From Mycobacterium sp. (lineage in GTDB: Bacteria; Actinomycetota; Actinomycetes; Mycobacteriales; Mycobacteriaceae): a stretch of DNA of 5,837 nucleotides. Shown here piece after piece: positions 1-5,837 of this stretch. The DNA lies in assembly GCA_019246375.1 (NCBI GenBank), contig JAFAQO010000649.1:1-5837 (forward strand). Direction: 5' to 3'. Position numbers and translations under genes: made by a program. The notes beneath the pieces were generated by a model. The model worked only from the letters and a program-made list of their open reading frames with translations, searched no databases and was not told the DNA's origin. The first letter of the stretch is position 1. Every line of letters begins with the position of its first letter.

Positions 1-744
1 CTGGGGGAAGTGCCGGTTTTGGCCACCGGGGTGTTGCGCGAGCTGCGGATGGTCAAAGACCCGAGCGAAATCGACACGCTGCGCAAGGCCGGCGCGGCCA
101 TCGACCGGGTACACGCTCGAGTGCCGGAGTACCTGGTTCCCGGCCGCACGGAAGCCGACGTCGCCGCCGACATCGCCAAAGCAATTGTCGCCGAGGGGCA
201 TTCGGAGGTGGCGTTCATCATCGTCGGCTCCGGCCCGCACAGCGCCGACCCGCATCACGAGTGCTCGGATCGTGAACTACGGGCCGGTGACGTCGTCGTC
301 GTCGATATCGGCGGCGTGTGCGAGCCCGGCTACAACTCGGACTCGACACGCACCTACAGTATCGGCGAACCGAGTGCCGAAGTGGCGCAGCACTACTCGC
401 TGCTGCAACGCGCCCAGCATGCGGCCGTCGAGGCGGTACGTCCAGGGGTTACCGCCGAACAAGTGGACGCCGCCGCGCGCGATGTGCTGGCAAAGGCGGG
501 CCTTGCCGCGTATTTCGTTCACCGCACCGGTCACGGCATCGGGTTGGCCGTCCACGAAGAGCCCTACATTGTCGCCGGCAATGACCTGCCGCTTGCCCCC
601 GGCATGGCGTTTTCCGTCGAGCCGGGCGTCTACTTTCCCGGCCGGTGGGGTGCCCGCATCGAGGACATCGTCGTCGTGACCGAGGACGGCGCGATGGCCG
701 TCAACAACAGGCCACACCAGCTGATCGTGGTGCCGGTCGGCTGA
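1..744 (+). CDS. pepE: Xaa-Pro dipeptidase PepE, M24B family (5' truncated by window edge)
   Basis: A cytoplasmic metallopeptidase that would release N-terminal residues preceding proline from dipeptides or short peptides. The reading frame is open from base 1 (CTG GGG GAA GTG...), so the true start lies upstream; 247 codons are visible of a family usually about 370 residues long, with the N-terminal creatinase-like domain mostly missing. The visible part is the pita-bread catalytic domain. Counting from the GTG at 10, the five expected dinuclear-metal ligands are present: D99 (VVVDIGG), D111 (NSDSTRT), H175 (HRTGHGIG), E204 (SVEPGVY) and E218 (GARIEDI). H182 in AVHEEP is the usual extra active-site histidine. 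The domain is complete through its C-terminus and ends at TGA 742-744, so the enzyme looks functional. The GTG at 10 is internal and is probably not the start. It resembles M. tuberculosis Rv2089c. Its 3' end faces the PAS gene across 34 bp, in which I see no convincing terminator hairpin. Confidence 0.93.
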   Translation: MGEVPVLATGVLRELRMVKDPSEIDTLRKAGAAIDRVHARVPEYLVPGRTEADVAADIAKAIVAEGHSEVAFIIVGSGPHSADPHHECSDRELRAGDVVVVDIGGVCEPGYNSDSTRTYSIGEPSAEVAQHYSLLQRAQHAAVEAVRPGVTAEQVDAAARDVLAKAGLAAYFVHRTGHGIGLAVHEEPYIVAGNDLPLAPGMAFSVEPGVYFPGRWGARIEDIVVVTEDGAMAVNNRPHQLIVVPVG

Positions 745-778
745 GGCGCGGTGGCGGTCGTTGAGCCCGAAAGACTCT

Positions 779-1345
779 CTACCGCACGACTTCCAAGCCC
801 GTTGTAGACGGAGGGTTGACGCAGCGGTCGGCGCTCCTGAAGACGTGGGGGGTGCTGTCGGAACCGAAGGTCCACATCCACTCGGTGACGTCGATGAGCG
901 CGACGAGAAGCACGGGGTCATCGGTACGTAGCAGCATTGGCTGCGAGACGACGGCGTGAACTATTCCCACCTCGGGGTGGCACCAGGCGATGACGTCGCC
1001 GGCCGCTTCCCGCAGAACCCGGACACATTCCGGTGGGCTAATGCTGGAGCCGACGTCGAGGAACTGGTTTAACGGTTGCCCTGCCAGGGCGTCGTCGTCG
1101 GTACCGAGCATTGCGTGACAAGCCGGGTTGGCATACAGAATGAAGCCATCGTCGCAGACCGCAAGCAGCGGTGTTGGCAGCCGGTGCAGTAACGTATTAG
1201 CGCTTAGTTGCGCGAGGTAACCGATCATCGTGGTCGGGGCCGACATGCGGCGGCGCTCTTCTCTCACTGTGGAGAGCACGACCGGTTCGTCGCCCCCTTC
1301 GGCGACAAAATTATCTTCGACGACAGAAGCAGCCGATTGCGACAT
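779..1345 (-). CDS. Stand-alone PAS-domain protein, 188 aa
   Basis: A small soluble protein whose only recognisable domain is a PAS fold, probably a sensory or protein-interaction module. Residues 1-50 are a polar, probably flexible leader. The PAS core runs about 50-155: LPTPLLAVCDDGFILYANPA (56-75) is the classic opening beta-hairpin and helix, GQPLNQFLD (89-97) follows, and the closing strand is VLLVALIDVTEW (145-156). The last 30 residues are low in predicted structure. No kinase, GGDEF, HTH or other output domain is attached. The LOV cysteine motif (NCRFLQ) is absent, so a flavin photoreceptor is unlikely; any ligand is unknown. The ATG at 1345 is supported by a GGGAAGGGA Shine-Dalgarno sequence ending 6 nt upstream (complement of 1352-1360). 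It is transcribed divergently from the large hydrolase gene and converges on pepE. I do not recognise a named orthologue. The PAS call is fairly secure; its role is not known. Confidence 0.82.
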   Translation of the reverse strand: MSQSAASVVEDNFVAEGGDEPVVLSTVREERRRMSAPTTMIGYLAQLSANTLLHRLPTPLLAVCDDGFILYANPACHAMLGTDDDALAGQPLNQFLDVGSSISPPECVRVLREAAGDVIAWCHPEVGIVHAVVSQPMLLRTDDPVLLVALIDVTEWMWTFGSDSTPHVFRSADRCVNPPSTTGLEVVR

Positions 1346-1384
1346 ACGATATCCCTTCCCCAGTGCCCTGAAAGCTTCGGCTGA

Positions 1385-1390
1385 ATGATA
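1385..1390 (-). promoter_or_regulatory. Candidate -10 element for the PAS gene
   Basis: On the minus strand this hexamer reads TATCAT, five of six matches to TATAAT and a fit to the mycobacterial TANNNT pattern. Placing its last T at -7 puts the transcription start at about 1378 (G on the minus strand), giving a leader of about 33 nt that contains the GGGAAGGGA ribosome binding site. No good -35 hexamer is seen at 16-18 nt, which is common for mycobacterial housekeeping promoters. The palindrome at 1417-1428 would lie upstream of this promoter, near -40 to -50. Confidence 0.45.
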
Positions 1391-1403
1391 GGCAGGTGTT
1401 GCG

Positions 1404-1428
1404 TTAATCGGCGCGAGTAATCGATTAC
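1404..1428. promoter_or_regulatory. Candidate operator: 12-bp palindrome plus an extra half-site
   Basis: GTAATCGATTAC at 1417-1428 is a perfect 12-bp palindrome in an otherwise GC-rich region. A further copy of the half-site TAATCG lies at 1405-1410, 13 bp upstream of and in the same orientation as the one at 1418-1423; the third copy is the inverted CGATTA at 1422-1427. Such clustering of one half-site between two divergent genes is typical of a binding site for a dimeric regulator that could control both. It lies upstream of the PAS-gene -10 and about 50 bp upstream of the hydrolase-gene -10. The regulator is unknown; no DNA-binding protein is encoded in the window. Confidence 0.4.
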
Positions 1429-1476
1429 CTAATTCTTGGCTTCTCCTCAGGCCGTTCTGCGGCCCGCGTCGTCGCG

Positions 1477-1482
1477 TAGGTT
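1477..1482 (+). promoter_or_regulatory. Candidate -10 of a leaderless promoter for the hydrolase gene
   Basis: TAGGTT fits the TANNNT -10 pattern. With its last T (1482) at -7, +1 falls on 1489, which is the G of the GTG start codon. No Shine-Dalgarno sequence is present in the few bases before the GTG (TTAAAAGC), so a leaderless mRNA explains the start well. Leaderless transcripts beginning with GTG or ATG are frequent in mycobacteria. The -35 region is weak. Confidence 0.5.
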
Positions 1483-1488
1483 AAAAGC

Positions 1489-3747
1489 GTGCTGCTGGAC
1501 CTAGCGCTGCTGCCGATCCGAATCGCACGTCACGTCCTCGACACCGTCGCGAACACTGTCGCCCCCGCTCCCGCCCCGCCTGGTGAACTGGTTGTCGTCG
1601 ACGGGATGCCCGAGGGTGTGCCGCCGGCCGCGTTGCGGCCTGAGCCGCAACTGCCGACGCCGGCCGGATGGCCGTTCGGGGAGCAGTTTCCCCGCACTTG
1701 TGGCACCGGCCGCCTCGCCGGTGGGGCGCTGTTTTGGACCGACTTCCTGTATGACGATCACGGTGCGACGGGCCTGCCAATCGGGGATCTGAAGATCCAG
1801 GCGCCGCCGCGCGGCACCTATGTCTATCCGGACGGCCCGGCGGCCCGTAACGGCGCCGACATCTTCCGGGCCGCAGTGGGACTGACCGAGACCGACACCT
1901 GCTGGCGGGTCGACTGGAACACCATGCTCGACCGGTCGGTGCCGATCGCGCTCTTCACGCTTGACACCGACCGGGCTGTGGCCAGTTCCGACGTGTGGCC
2001 GGCTGGTGCCGGCATTCGGTCGGCGGGCATCGACATGGCGCTGCTGATCTCGGGCGCCGGCGCGCAGATCATCGATCTGACCACGCACGTCACGACCCAG
2101 GTGCAACACAGCGTCGACATGCAATCGCGGTCGTTCCTGGCGCGGATTCCGCGCTCGGTGCTGGAGCCCGCGGGCACATGGACCATTCGGCTGGCAGCGG
2201 GGTTGGCGAACGTTGCAGGCGATGGCTTCGCCGACGTCGACGCCGAGCACGGCGCACTGCCAGGCCAACCGAACGTCTACAACGTCGCGTTTCGCACCAC
2301 CGAGCAGGAGCCGCCGCACCTGAACTTCTGGTCGGACGCGGCGCAGGCCGCAGCGCTGACCGACGGCGACGTGTCCCAGTTCTCGCTGGCCGTCCCGTGG
2401 GACCAATTGGCCGCCGGTGCAACAACTCCGGAACCCCTGATCACCGGCGCGTCGACCCGCTGGTATGTGTCCTCGGTCGAGCTGGGCCAAGGTGTCGGGC
2501 CCGCCGATGTGCTCAGCGTGCTCAACACCAAGCCGCTTTTTCTCGGGCGGGTGCAGCCGTACTCGGTGTGCCTGCCGGCAACCTACGCGCCGGGCCAACG
2601 ACTGCCGCTGACCTTGCTCCTGCACTCGCTGTCACTCGGGCAAAGCCAATTCGCCGCGATCGACCCACGGTTTCTGCACGAAGTCTGTGAAGGCCGTGAC
2701 TCCGTCGTGGTCACGCCCCTGGCGCGCGGTCCGTCGTGCTGGTACTTCGACGAGGGCGAACTCGACGTGTGGGAAGTGTGGGCGCGGGTGGCCCACCAGT
2801 TGGGCACCGACCCCAACCGCACGGTGATCGCTGGCTATTCGATGGGCGGCTACGGCGCATACAAACTCGGGTTGGCCTACCCGGAGGTCTTCGCGCAGGT
2901 GGTCGTGCTGGCCGGGCCGCCGACATGTGGCGTGCGGCTGTGGCCTGACATCAACATTCCGGCCGACCTCGATCCGAAGTCACATTGCGCGCGGGAGGGC
3001 GACACCTGGCGGCTGCTGGTGAATGCCCGCTGGCTGCCGTTCGTCATCGCCCACGGGCTGCTCGACGAGCTGGTGCCGTTCGCGTCGGCGGCCGAGCAGG
3101 CCCTCGAACTCGACCGGCTTGGCTATCGCTACCGGTTCACCGTCTACCCGGTCGAGGACCACATCGCCTGGATATTGCAGGACAAATTCGACGATGCGGT
3201 GTCCCACATGGGAACCGGTCTGCGCCAATCCGATCCCGGCCACATCAGCTTCGCGTGGTACCCCCAGCTGGTACGGCGCGACTTGGGTATCGGCCCGCAC
3301 CGCGTCTGGTGGCTATCTGGGCTGACCGCCGACCCGGGAGTGGCGGCAACCCGCGGGAAGATCGCCGAGGTCGACGCGCGCTCGTACGCGCGACCGGACC
3401 CGACGCACACCACCCGGCGACACCGCGGCTTCATCCTGCACTTCGATCCCACACCGGGCTTGTACTCCGAGCTGGTTTGGCAGCCCGGCCTGCCCGCCGC
3501 CCGGCTGCCCTATCTGACACTGCGCCTCACCGGCGTCGCAAGCCTCACCGTGGACGTCGACCGAGCCGGGCTGGCCGCGTTGCCGAAGTCGAAGATCGCC
3601 GTTGCCACCGACGCCGCCGCGCAGGTCAAGCTCAGCGGGCTGCCACCGGCGGTGAAGGTGGAGATCGACGGTAAGCCGACCGGTCCGACCGTGGCAGTGC
3701 CGGCGGGCCGGCATCAAATCAAGCTGACTGCAAGCGCGGCCAGTTAA
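1489..3747 (+). CDS. Large multidomain alpha/beta-hydrolase (esterase / prolyl-oligopeptidase-like), 752 aa
   Basis: A predicted serine hydrolase; ester, peptide or other acyl substrate cannot be told from sequence. Residues 1-30 form a short hydrophobic or amphipathic segment followed by an Ala/Pro linker; there is no clear signal peptidase site. Residues about 60-340 are a large N-terminal region, probably beta-rich, with [20 protein letters not shown] near 67-86. Residues about 355-575 form the alpha/beta-hydrolase domain. It contains a LLLHS oxyanion-type strand (376-380), nucleophile S451 in GYSMGG (449-454), a probable acid D526 in [10 protein letters not shown] and a probable base H558 in VEDHIAW, in the canonical order. 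Residues about 640-752 are a beta-rich tail; [19 protein letters not shown] (722-740) looks PEGA-like. Seven cysteines lie at 71, 138, 361, 400, 417, 480 and 500, so disulfides and an envelope location are possible. The GTG at 1489 is the first start after an in-frame TAG at 1477. I recall no orthologue at this place in M. tuberculosis. Confidence 0.87.
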   Translation: MLLDLALLPIRIARHVLDTVANTVAPAPAPPGELVVVDGMPEGVPPAALRPEPQLPTPAGWPFGEQFPRTCGTGRLAGGALFWTDFLYDDHGATGLPIGDLKIQAPPRGTYVYPDGPAARNGADIFRAAVGLTETDTCWRVDWNTMLDRSVPIALFTLDTDRAVASSDVWPAGAGIRSAGIDMALLISGAGAQIIDLTTHVTTQVQHSVDMQSRSFLARIPRSVLEPAGTWTIRLAAGLANVAGDGFADVDAEHGALPGQPNVYNVAFRTTEQEPPHLNFWSDAAQAAALTDGDVSQFSLAVPWDQLAAGATTPEPLITGASTRWYVSSVELGQGVGPADVLSVLNTKPLFLGRVQPYSVCLPATYAPGQRLPLTLLLHSLSLGQSQFAAIDPRFLHEVCEGRDSVVVTPLARGPSCWYFDEGELDVWEVWARVAHQLGTDPNRTVIAGYSMGGYGAYKLGLAYPEVFAQVVVLAGPPTCGVRLWPDINIPADLDPKSHCAREGDTWRLLVNARWLPFVIAHGLLDELVPFASAAEQALELDRLGYRYRFTVYPVEDHIAWILQDKFDDAVSHMGTGLRQSDPGHISFAWYPQLVRRDLGIGPHRVWWLSGLTADPGVAATRGKIAEVDARSYARPDPTHTTRRHRGFILHFDPTPGLYSELVWQPGLPAARLPYLTLRLTGVASLTVDVDRAGLAALPKSKIAVATDAAAQVKLSGLPPAVKVEIDGKPTGPTVAVPAGRHQIKLTASAAS

Positions 3748-4157
3748 TCGCCGCCGCGGTCCAGCAAATCCGAAGATCCCAGCACCCGTTCGACTTGAAC
3801 CTCGATGACCACCCGCCGCGGGTTGGGCCGCGGAGTGCGGTACCGCTGGGCGTAGCGCAGTTCGGCGTCGCGCACGGCTTCGATCTCGGTCTTCACCCTG
3901 GACCGGCCCTCCAGCGACAGCCAGCGCGCACCGTCGACCTGGCTGAGCACTGCGACCCCGCCGCGGTCGGCATTCACCGCTTTCTGGGAGCCGCCGGTGG
4001 TGATGACCCGGGCGATATGCGTCTTAGGGTCGAAGGTGAAACCCACGGCCACCACATGCGGCGAATTGTCGGCGCGCAGCGTGGTCAACATCGCCAGATG
4101 GCGTTCGGTGAGGAACGCCAGAGCATCGCTGGTAAGCCGGGTGGTGGTATTGGGCAT
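3744..4157 (-). CDS. F420H2-dependent biliverdin reductase, Rv2074-like (137 aa)
   Basis: A small cytoplasmic split beta-barrel (PNPOx-like) flavin/deazaflavin oxidoreductase. The sequence is very close to what I remember of M. tuberculosis Rv2074, which reduces biliverdin-IXalpha to bilirubin with reduced F420. Recognisable stretches are [20 protein letters not shown] (12-31), [14 protein letters not shown] (52-65, the phosphate/cofactor-binding region with K59), [14 protein letters not shown] (71-84) and the basic [10 protein letters not shown] near 106-115. Its 137 residues equal the family length. The ATG at 4157 is chosen by this alignment. The frame stays open upstream to 4424, but that part overlaps the divergent SDR gene and lacks family similarity. 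A GTG at 4160 directly before the ATG is an alternative start. The gene converges on the large hydrolase, with the two stop codons sharing the bases TTAA at 3744-3747. Other FDR-A substrates are possible. Confidence 0.9.
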   Translation of the reverse strand: MPNTTTRLTSDALAFLTERHLAMLTTLRADNSPHVVAVGFTFDPKTHIARVITTGGSQKAVNADRGGVAVLSQVDGARWLSLEGRSRVKTEIEAVRDAELRYAQRYRTPRPNPRRVVIEVQVERVLGSSDLLDRGGD

Positions 4158-4179
4158 CACCGCCCACGGTATCTCAGGC

Positions 4180-4185
4180 GATAAT
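4180..4185 (+). promoter_or_regulatory. Candidate -10 of a leaderless promoter for the SDR gene
   Basis: GATAAT matches TATAAT at five of six positions. With its last T (4185) at -7, +1 is 4192, the G of the GTG start codon, and no ribosome binding site lies between. The promoter sits in the 34-bp gap between the SDR and the divergent reductase gene, so its -35 region would overlap the reductase's first codons. Confidence 0.6.
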
Positions 4186-4191
4186 CGCAGC

Positions 4192-4941
4192 GTGACTGAC
4201 ACGGGCGCCGGATCGGTGCTTATCCTCGGTGGCCGTAGCGAAATCGGCACCGAACTCGCCGCGCAGCTGGCCCCCGGGGCGACCGTGGTGCTGGCGGCGC
4301 GCGGCGCCGACCGGCTCACCGAACAAGCCGCGATGCTGCGCGCCGCCGGGGCAGCGGCCGTGCACACCCGCGAATTCGACGCCGACGACTTGGCCTCGCA
4401 TGGCCCGCTGGTCGCCTCGATCATCGCCGATCACGGTCCGATCGACACCGCTGTGCTGGCTTTCGGAATTCTCGGCGACCAGGCCCGAGCCGAGAACGAC
4501 CCCGCGCATGCGGTGGCCATCGTGCATACCGATTACGTCGCGCAGGTGAGCCTGCTGACCCATCTGGCCTCGGCCATGCGTGCGGTGGGCCGAGGTTCGC
4601 TGGTGGTGTTCTCGTCGGTGGCCGGGGTACGGGTGCGCCGCGCCAACTATGTCTATGGGTCGGCCAAGGCCGGTCTGGACGGCTTCGCCAGTGGCTTGGC
4701 CGACGCGCTGCACGGCACCGGGGTGCGAGTGCTGATTGCGCGGCCAGGGTTCGTCGTCGGGCGGATGACGCGCGGCATGACGCCCGCACCGCTGTCCAGC
4801 ACCCCGTCGCAGGTGGCCACCGCGACCGCCCGCGCGCTGGCCAAAGGTCGGCGCGCCGTGTGGATCCCGTGGGCGCTGCGGCCGGTGTTCTTCATCGTGC
4901 GGCTGCTGCCGCAGTTCGTTTGGCGCAGGATGCCGCGGTGA
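4192..4941 (+). CDS. Short-chain dehydrogenase/reductase, DprE2-like, Rv2073c-like (249 aa)
   Basis: A predicted NAD(P)H-dependent oxidoreductase with unknown substrate. The Rossmann fold opens with [10 protein letters not shown] (10-19), a variant of the TGxxxGIG dinucleotide motif that also occurs in DprE2 (Rv3791), the decaprenylphosphoryl-2-keto-ribose reductase. AARGADRL (35-42) follows strand 2, and LAFG (89-92) stands where the usual NNAG motif would be. The catalytic triad is S142 (FSSVAG), Y155 and K159 (YGSAK); RPGFV is at 184-188. The C-terminus has a hydrophobic and basic segment ([23 protein letters not shown], about 224-246), as in DprE2-like enzymes, suggesting contact with membrane or a lipid substrate. 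The GTG at 4192 gives 249 residues, the same length as Rv2073c as I recall it, and fits a leaderless promoter; the open frame back to 3997 is antisense to the reductase gene. It probably leads an operon with cobL 76 bp downstream. A DprE2 role itself is unlikely, since that gene sits elsewhere. Confidence 0.9.
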   Translation: MTDTGAGSVLILGGRSEIGTELAAQLAPGATVVLAARGADRLTEQAAMLRAAGAAAVHTREFDADDLASHGPLVASIIADHGPIDTAVLAFGILGDQARAENDPAHAVAIVHTDYVAQVSLLTHLASAMRAVGRGSLVVFSSVAGVRVRRANYVYGSAKAGLDGFASGLADALHGTGVRVLIARPGFVVGRMTRGMTPAPLSSTPSQVATATARALAKGRRAVWIPWALRPVFFIVRLLPQFVWRRMPR

Positions 4942-5016
4942 TCCGCGCCGGCGACAACGAGAGGGGCAGCCGATGAGGCGGGGGCACCGCCCGCCTGGGG
5001 GGGAAGAGCGGCGCTC
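4942..5016 (+). repeat. MIRU-like intergenic element between the SDR gene and cobL
   Basis: This 75-bp spacer resembles mycobacterial interspersed repetitive units. It has the layout GCCGGCGAC ... CGATGAGG ... GAGCGGCGC ... CATGA that I recall from many such spacers. Those elements, including the one between senX3 and regX3, hold short ORFs that overlap flanking gene ends, as here. It also contains a perfect 7-bp inverted repeat, AGGCGGG (4976-4982) and CCCGCCT (4990-4996), around a 7-nt loop. A run of seven G followed by AAGAG (4997-5008) lies 8 nt before the cobL ATG and may serve as its ribosome binding site. Only one copy is in the window, so repetition cannot be shown here. Confidence 0.45.
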
Positions 5017-5020
5017 ATGA
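4973..5020 (+). CDS. Small ORF (15 aa) overlapping the cobL start
   Basis: ATG at 4973 opens MRRGHRPPGGEERRS and ends at TGA 5018-5020, so its stop overlaps the cobL start as ATGA (5017-5020). A GAGAGGGG Shine-Dalgarno-like sequence (4959-4966) lies 6 nt upstream. The peptide is arginine-rich and resembles no known protein. Its likely role, if translated, is to carry ribosomes to the cobL start codon by termination-reinitiation, as proposed for ORFs in MIRU elements. The hairpin at 4976-4996 lies within it and would be unwound by translation. It may also be a chance ORF in a GC-rich spacer. Confidence 0.4.
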   Translation: MRRGHRPPGGEERRS

Positions 5021-5837
5021 TCATCGTTGTCGGTATCGGCGCCGACGGCATGCCGGGGCTATCCGAGCGAGCACGCTGCGAATTACGCGCAGCCAGTGTC
5101 ATTTATGGGTCTAAGAGACAACTCGACCTGCTGGACGAAACCGTGGCCGGAGCTCGACGGCAGTGGCCGTCACCGATGCTGCCCGCCCTGCGCGGCCTGC
5201 TTGACGGCCACAGCGGCGACATCCACGTGCTGGCCAGCGGTGATCCGCTGCTGCATGGCATCGGCGGCACGCTGATCCGGTTGTTCGGGCCCGACCGGGT
5301 GACGGTGCTGCCGCACGTGTCGGCCGTGACGCTGGCATGCGCCCGGATGGGCTGGACCGTGCAGGACACCGAGGTGATCAGCCTGGTGACTGCGGAGCCG
5401 CGCACTGCGGTGCGCCGCGGCGGTCGGGCGATCGTGCTGTCCAGCGACCGGACCACGCCAAAGGCGCTGGCGGTGCTGCTCAACTCGTACGGGCGCGGGG
5501 ATTCCGAGCTAACCCTCCTTGAGCAGCTGGGCGGCCCTGGCGAACGCCGTCGCGACGGCACCGCGCAACAGTGGGCCACCGATGCGCCTCTCGAGGCCGA
5601 CGACCTTAACGTGGTCGCCGTCCGCTACCTGCCTGACGAGCGGGTGTCGCCGTTGCCTGACTACACTTTCGTCCACGACGGGCAGATCACCAAGTACACG
5701 ATGCGGGCAGTGACCTTGGCGGCACTCGCGCCGAGGCCGGGGGAGCGGTTGTGGGATGTCGGCGCCGGGTCAGGCAGCATCGCTGTCGAGTGGTGCCGGA
5801 GTTGGCCTGGCTGCACCGCGGTGGCCTTCGAACGCGA
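5017..5837 (+). CDS. cobL: Precorrin-6Y C5,15-methyltransferase (decarboxylating) CobL, 3' truncated by window edge
   Basis: A two-domain enzyme of aerobic cobalamin synthesis. It methylates precorrin-6B (6Y) at C5 and C15 using S-adenosylmethionine and decarboxylates the acetate side chain at C12 to give precorrin-8X. The 273 complete codons visible compare with about 390 in M. tuberculosis CobL. The CbiE-like domain covers about 1-200: MIIVVGIGADG at 1-11, the tetrapyrrole-methylase SAM motif ASGDPLLHGIGGTL at 73-86, and LPHVSAVTLACARMGW at 98-113. The CbiT-like domain begins near 215 with the typical entry HDGQITKYTMRAVTLAAL (220-237) and class-I methyltransferase motif I, LWDVGAGSGSIAVEW (245-259). 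The frame is open to the right edge with no stop, and nothing suggests a broken gene. The ATG at 5017 is supported by the MIIVVGIG start expected for the family and by the G-rich AAGAG sequence 8 nt upstream. It is likely cotranscribed with the SDR gene and translationally coupled to the small ORF. Confidence 0.94.
   Translation, partial: MIIVVGIGADGMPGLSERARCELRAASVIYGSKRQLDLLDETVAGARRQWPSPMLPALRGLLDGHSGDIHVLASGDPLLHGIGGTLIRLFGPDRVTVLPHVSAVTLACARMGWTVQDTEVISLVTAEPRTAVRRGGRAIVLSSDRTTPKALAVLLNSYGRGDSELTLLEQLGGPGERRRDGTAQQWATDAPLEADDLNVVAVRYLPDERVSPLPDYTFVHDGQITKYTMRAVTLAALAPRPGERLWDVGAGSGSIAVEWCRSWPGCTAVAFER

Noticed and set aside
745..778. Possible terminator between pepE and the PAS gene
   Set aside because: I could find only a 3-bp GAG/CTC pairing and no U-run, which is too weak to call.
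277..921. A 214-codon minus-strand frame across the pepE 3' half and into the PAS gene
   Set aside because: It lies opposite essential PepE metal-ligand codons and overlaps the PAS gene in another frame; its protein has no recognisable motif.
1450..1464. Inverted repeat GGCCG-TTCTG-CGGCC upstream of the hydrolase promoter
   Set aside because: A 5-bp GC stem is expected by chance at this GC content; it might be an operator at about -39 to -25 but nothing else supports it.
1489..1575. Signal peptide or PE-type N-terminus on the large hydrolase
   Set aside because: The first residues alternate hydrophobic and charged ([13 protein letters not shown]), with no positive n-region, long h-region or AXA site, and no PE motif.
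1501..2625. A 374-codon open frame on the minus strand opposite the hydrolase gene
   Set aside because: It is a typical shadow frame of a GC-rich gene: low-complexity Arg/Gly/Gln-rich composition, no domain, and the plus-strand frame has a clear hydrolase fold over the same bases.
3997..4191. Extension of the SDR gene upstream to 3997 (314 aa)
   Set aside because: The added residues are antisense to the reductase gene and precede the normal SDR N-terminus; the GTG at 4192 gives the family length of 249.
4158..4424. Extension of the reductase gene upstream to 4424 (226 aa)
   Set aside because: The extra 89 residues are Ala/Ser-rich, lie antisense to the SDR Rossmann motif, and exceed the 137-residue family length.
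5103..5579. A 158-codon minus-strand frame opposite cobL
   Set aside because: It is Ser/Arg/Pro-rich with no domain, and the plus-strand frame is a clear CbiE/CbiT protein.

Overview
The window looks like the chromosome of a slow-growing Mycobacterium outside the M. tuberculosis complex. It is GC-rich, uses GTG starts freely, and has mycobacterial-type promoters with a TANNNT -10 placed directly before the start codon. Four of the six main genes resemble M. tuberculosis pepE (Rv2089c), Rv2074, Rv2073c and cobL (Rv2072c), in the same relative order and orientation. These matches rest on recognising the proteins and were not checked by a search.

Layout. (1) 1-744, plus: the C-terminal two thirds of a PepE-type Xaa-Pro dipeptidase, cut by the left edge. 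(2) 779-1345, minus: a small stand-alone PAS-domain protein, convergent with pepE. (3) 1346-1488: a 143-bp divergent promoter region with a perfect 12-bp palindrome. (4) 1489-3747, plus: a 752-residue multidomain protein with an alpha/beta-hydrolase (esterase/prolyl-oligopeptidase-like) core. (5) 3744-4157, minus: an Rv2074-like F420H2-dependent biliverdin reductase whose stop codon interlocks with that of the hydrolase. (6) 4192-4941, plus: an Rv2073c-like short-chain dehydrogenase/reductase of the DprE2-like group, divergent from gene 5 across 34 bp. (7) 4942-5016: a spacer resembling a mycobacterial interspersed repetitive unit, with a 15-codon ORF that runs into the next start codon. (8) 5017-5837, plus: the start of cobL, cut by the right edge.

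How the parts relate. The SDR and cobL probably form an operon coupled through the small ORF. CobL makes cobalamin precursors, the reductase uses deazaflavin F420, and PepE is a housekeeping peptidase; no single pathway joins them. As I recall the H37Rv map, the pepE-to-Rv2074 interval there holds about a dozen other genes (Rv2075c-Rv2088). Here only the PAS protein and the large hydrolase occupy it, so this divergent pair looks like the lineage-specific part of the window. It is the least understood part, but nothing here proves a new system.

No tRNA, rRNA, CRISPR array, insertion sequence or prophage gene is visible. No stretch longer than 300 bases lacks a gene.
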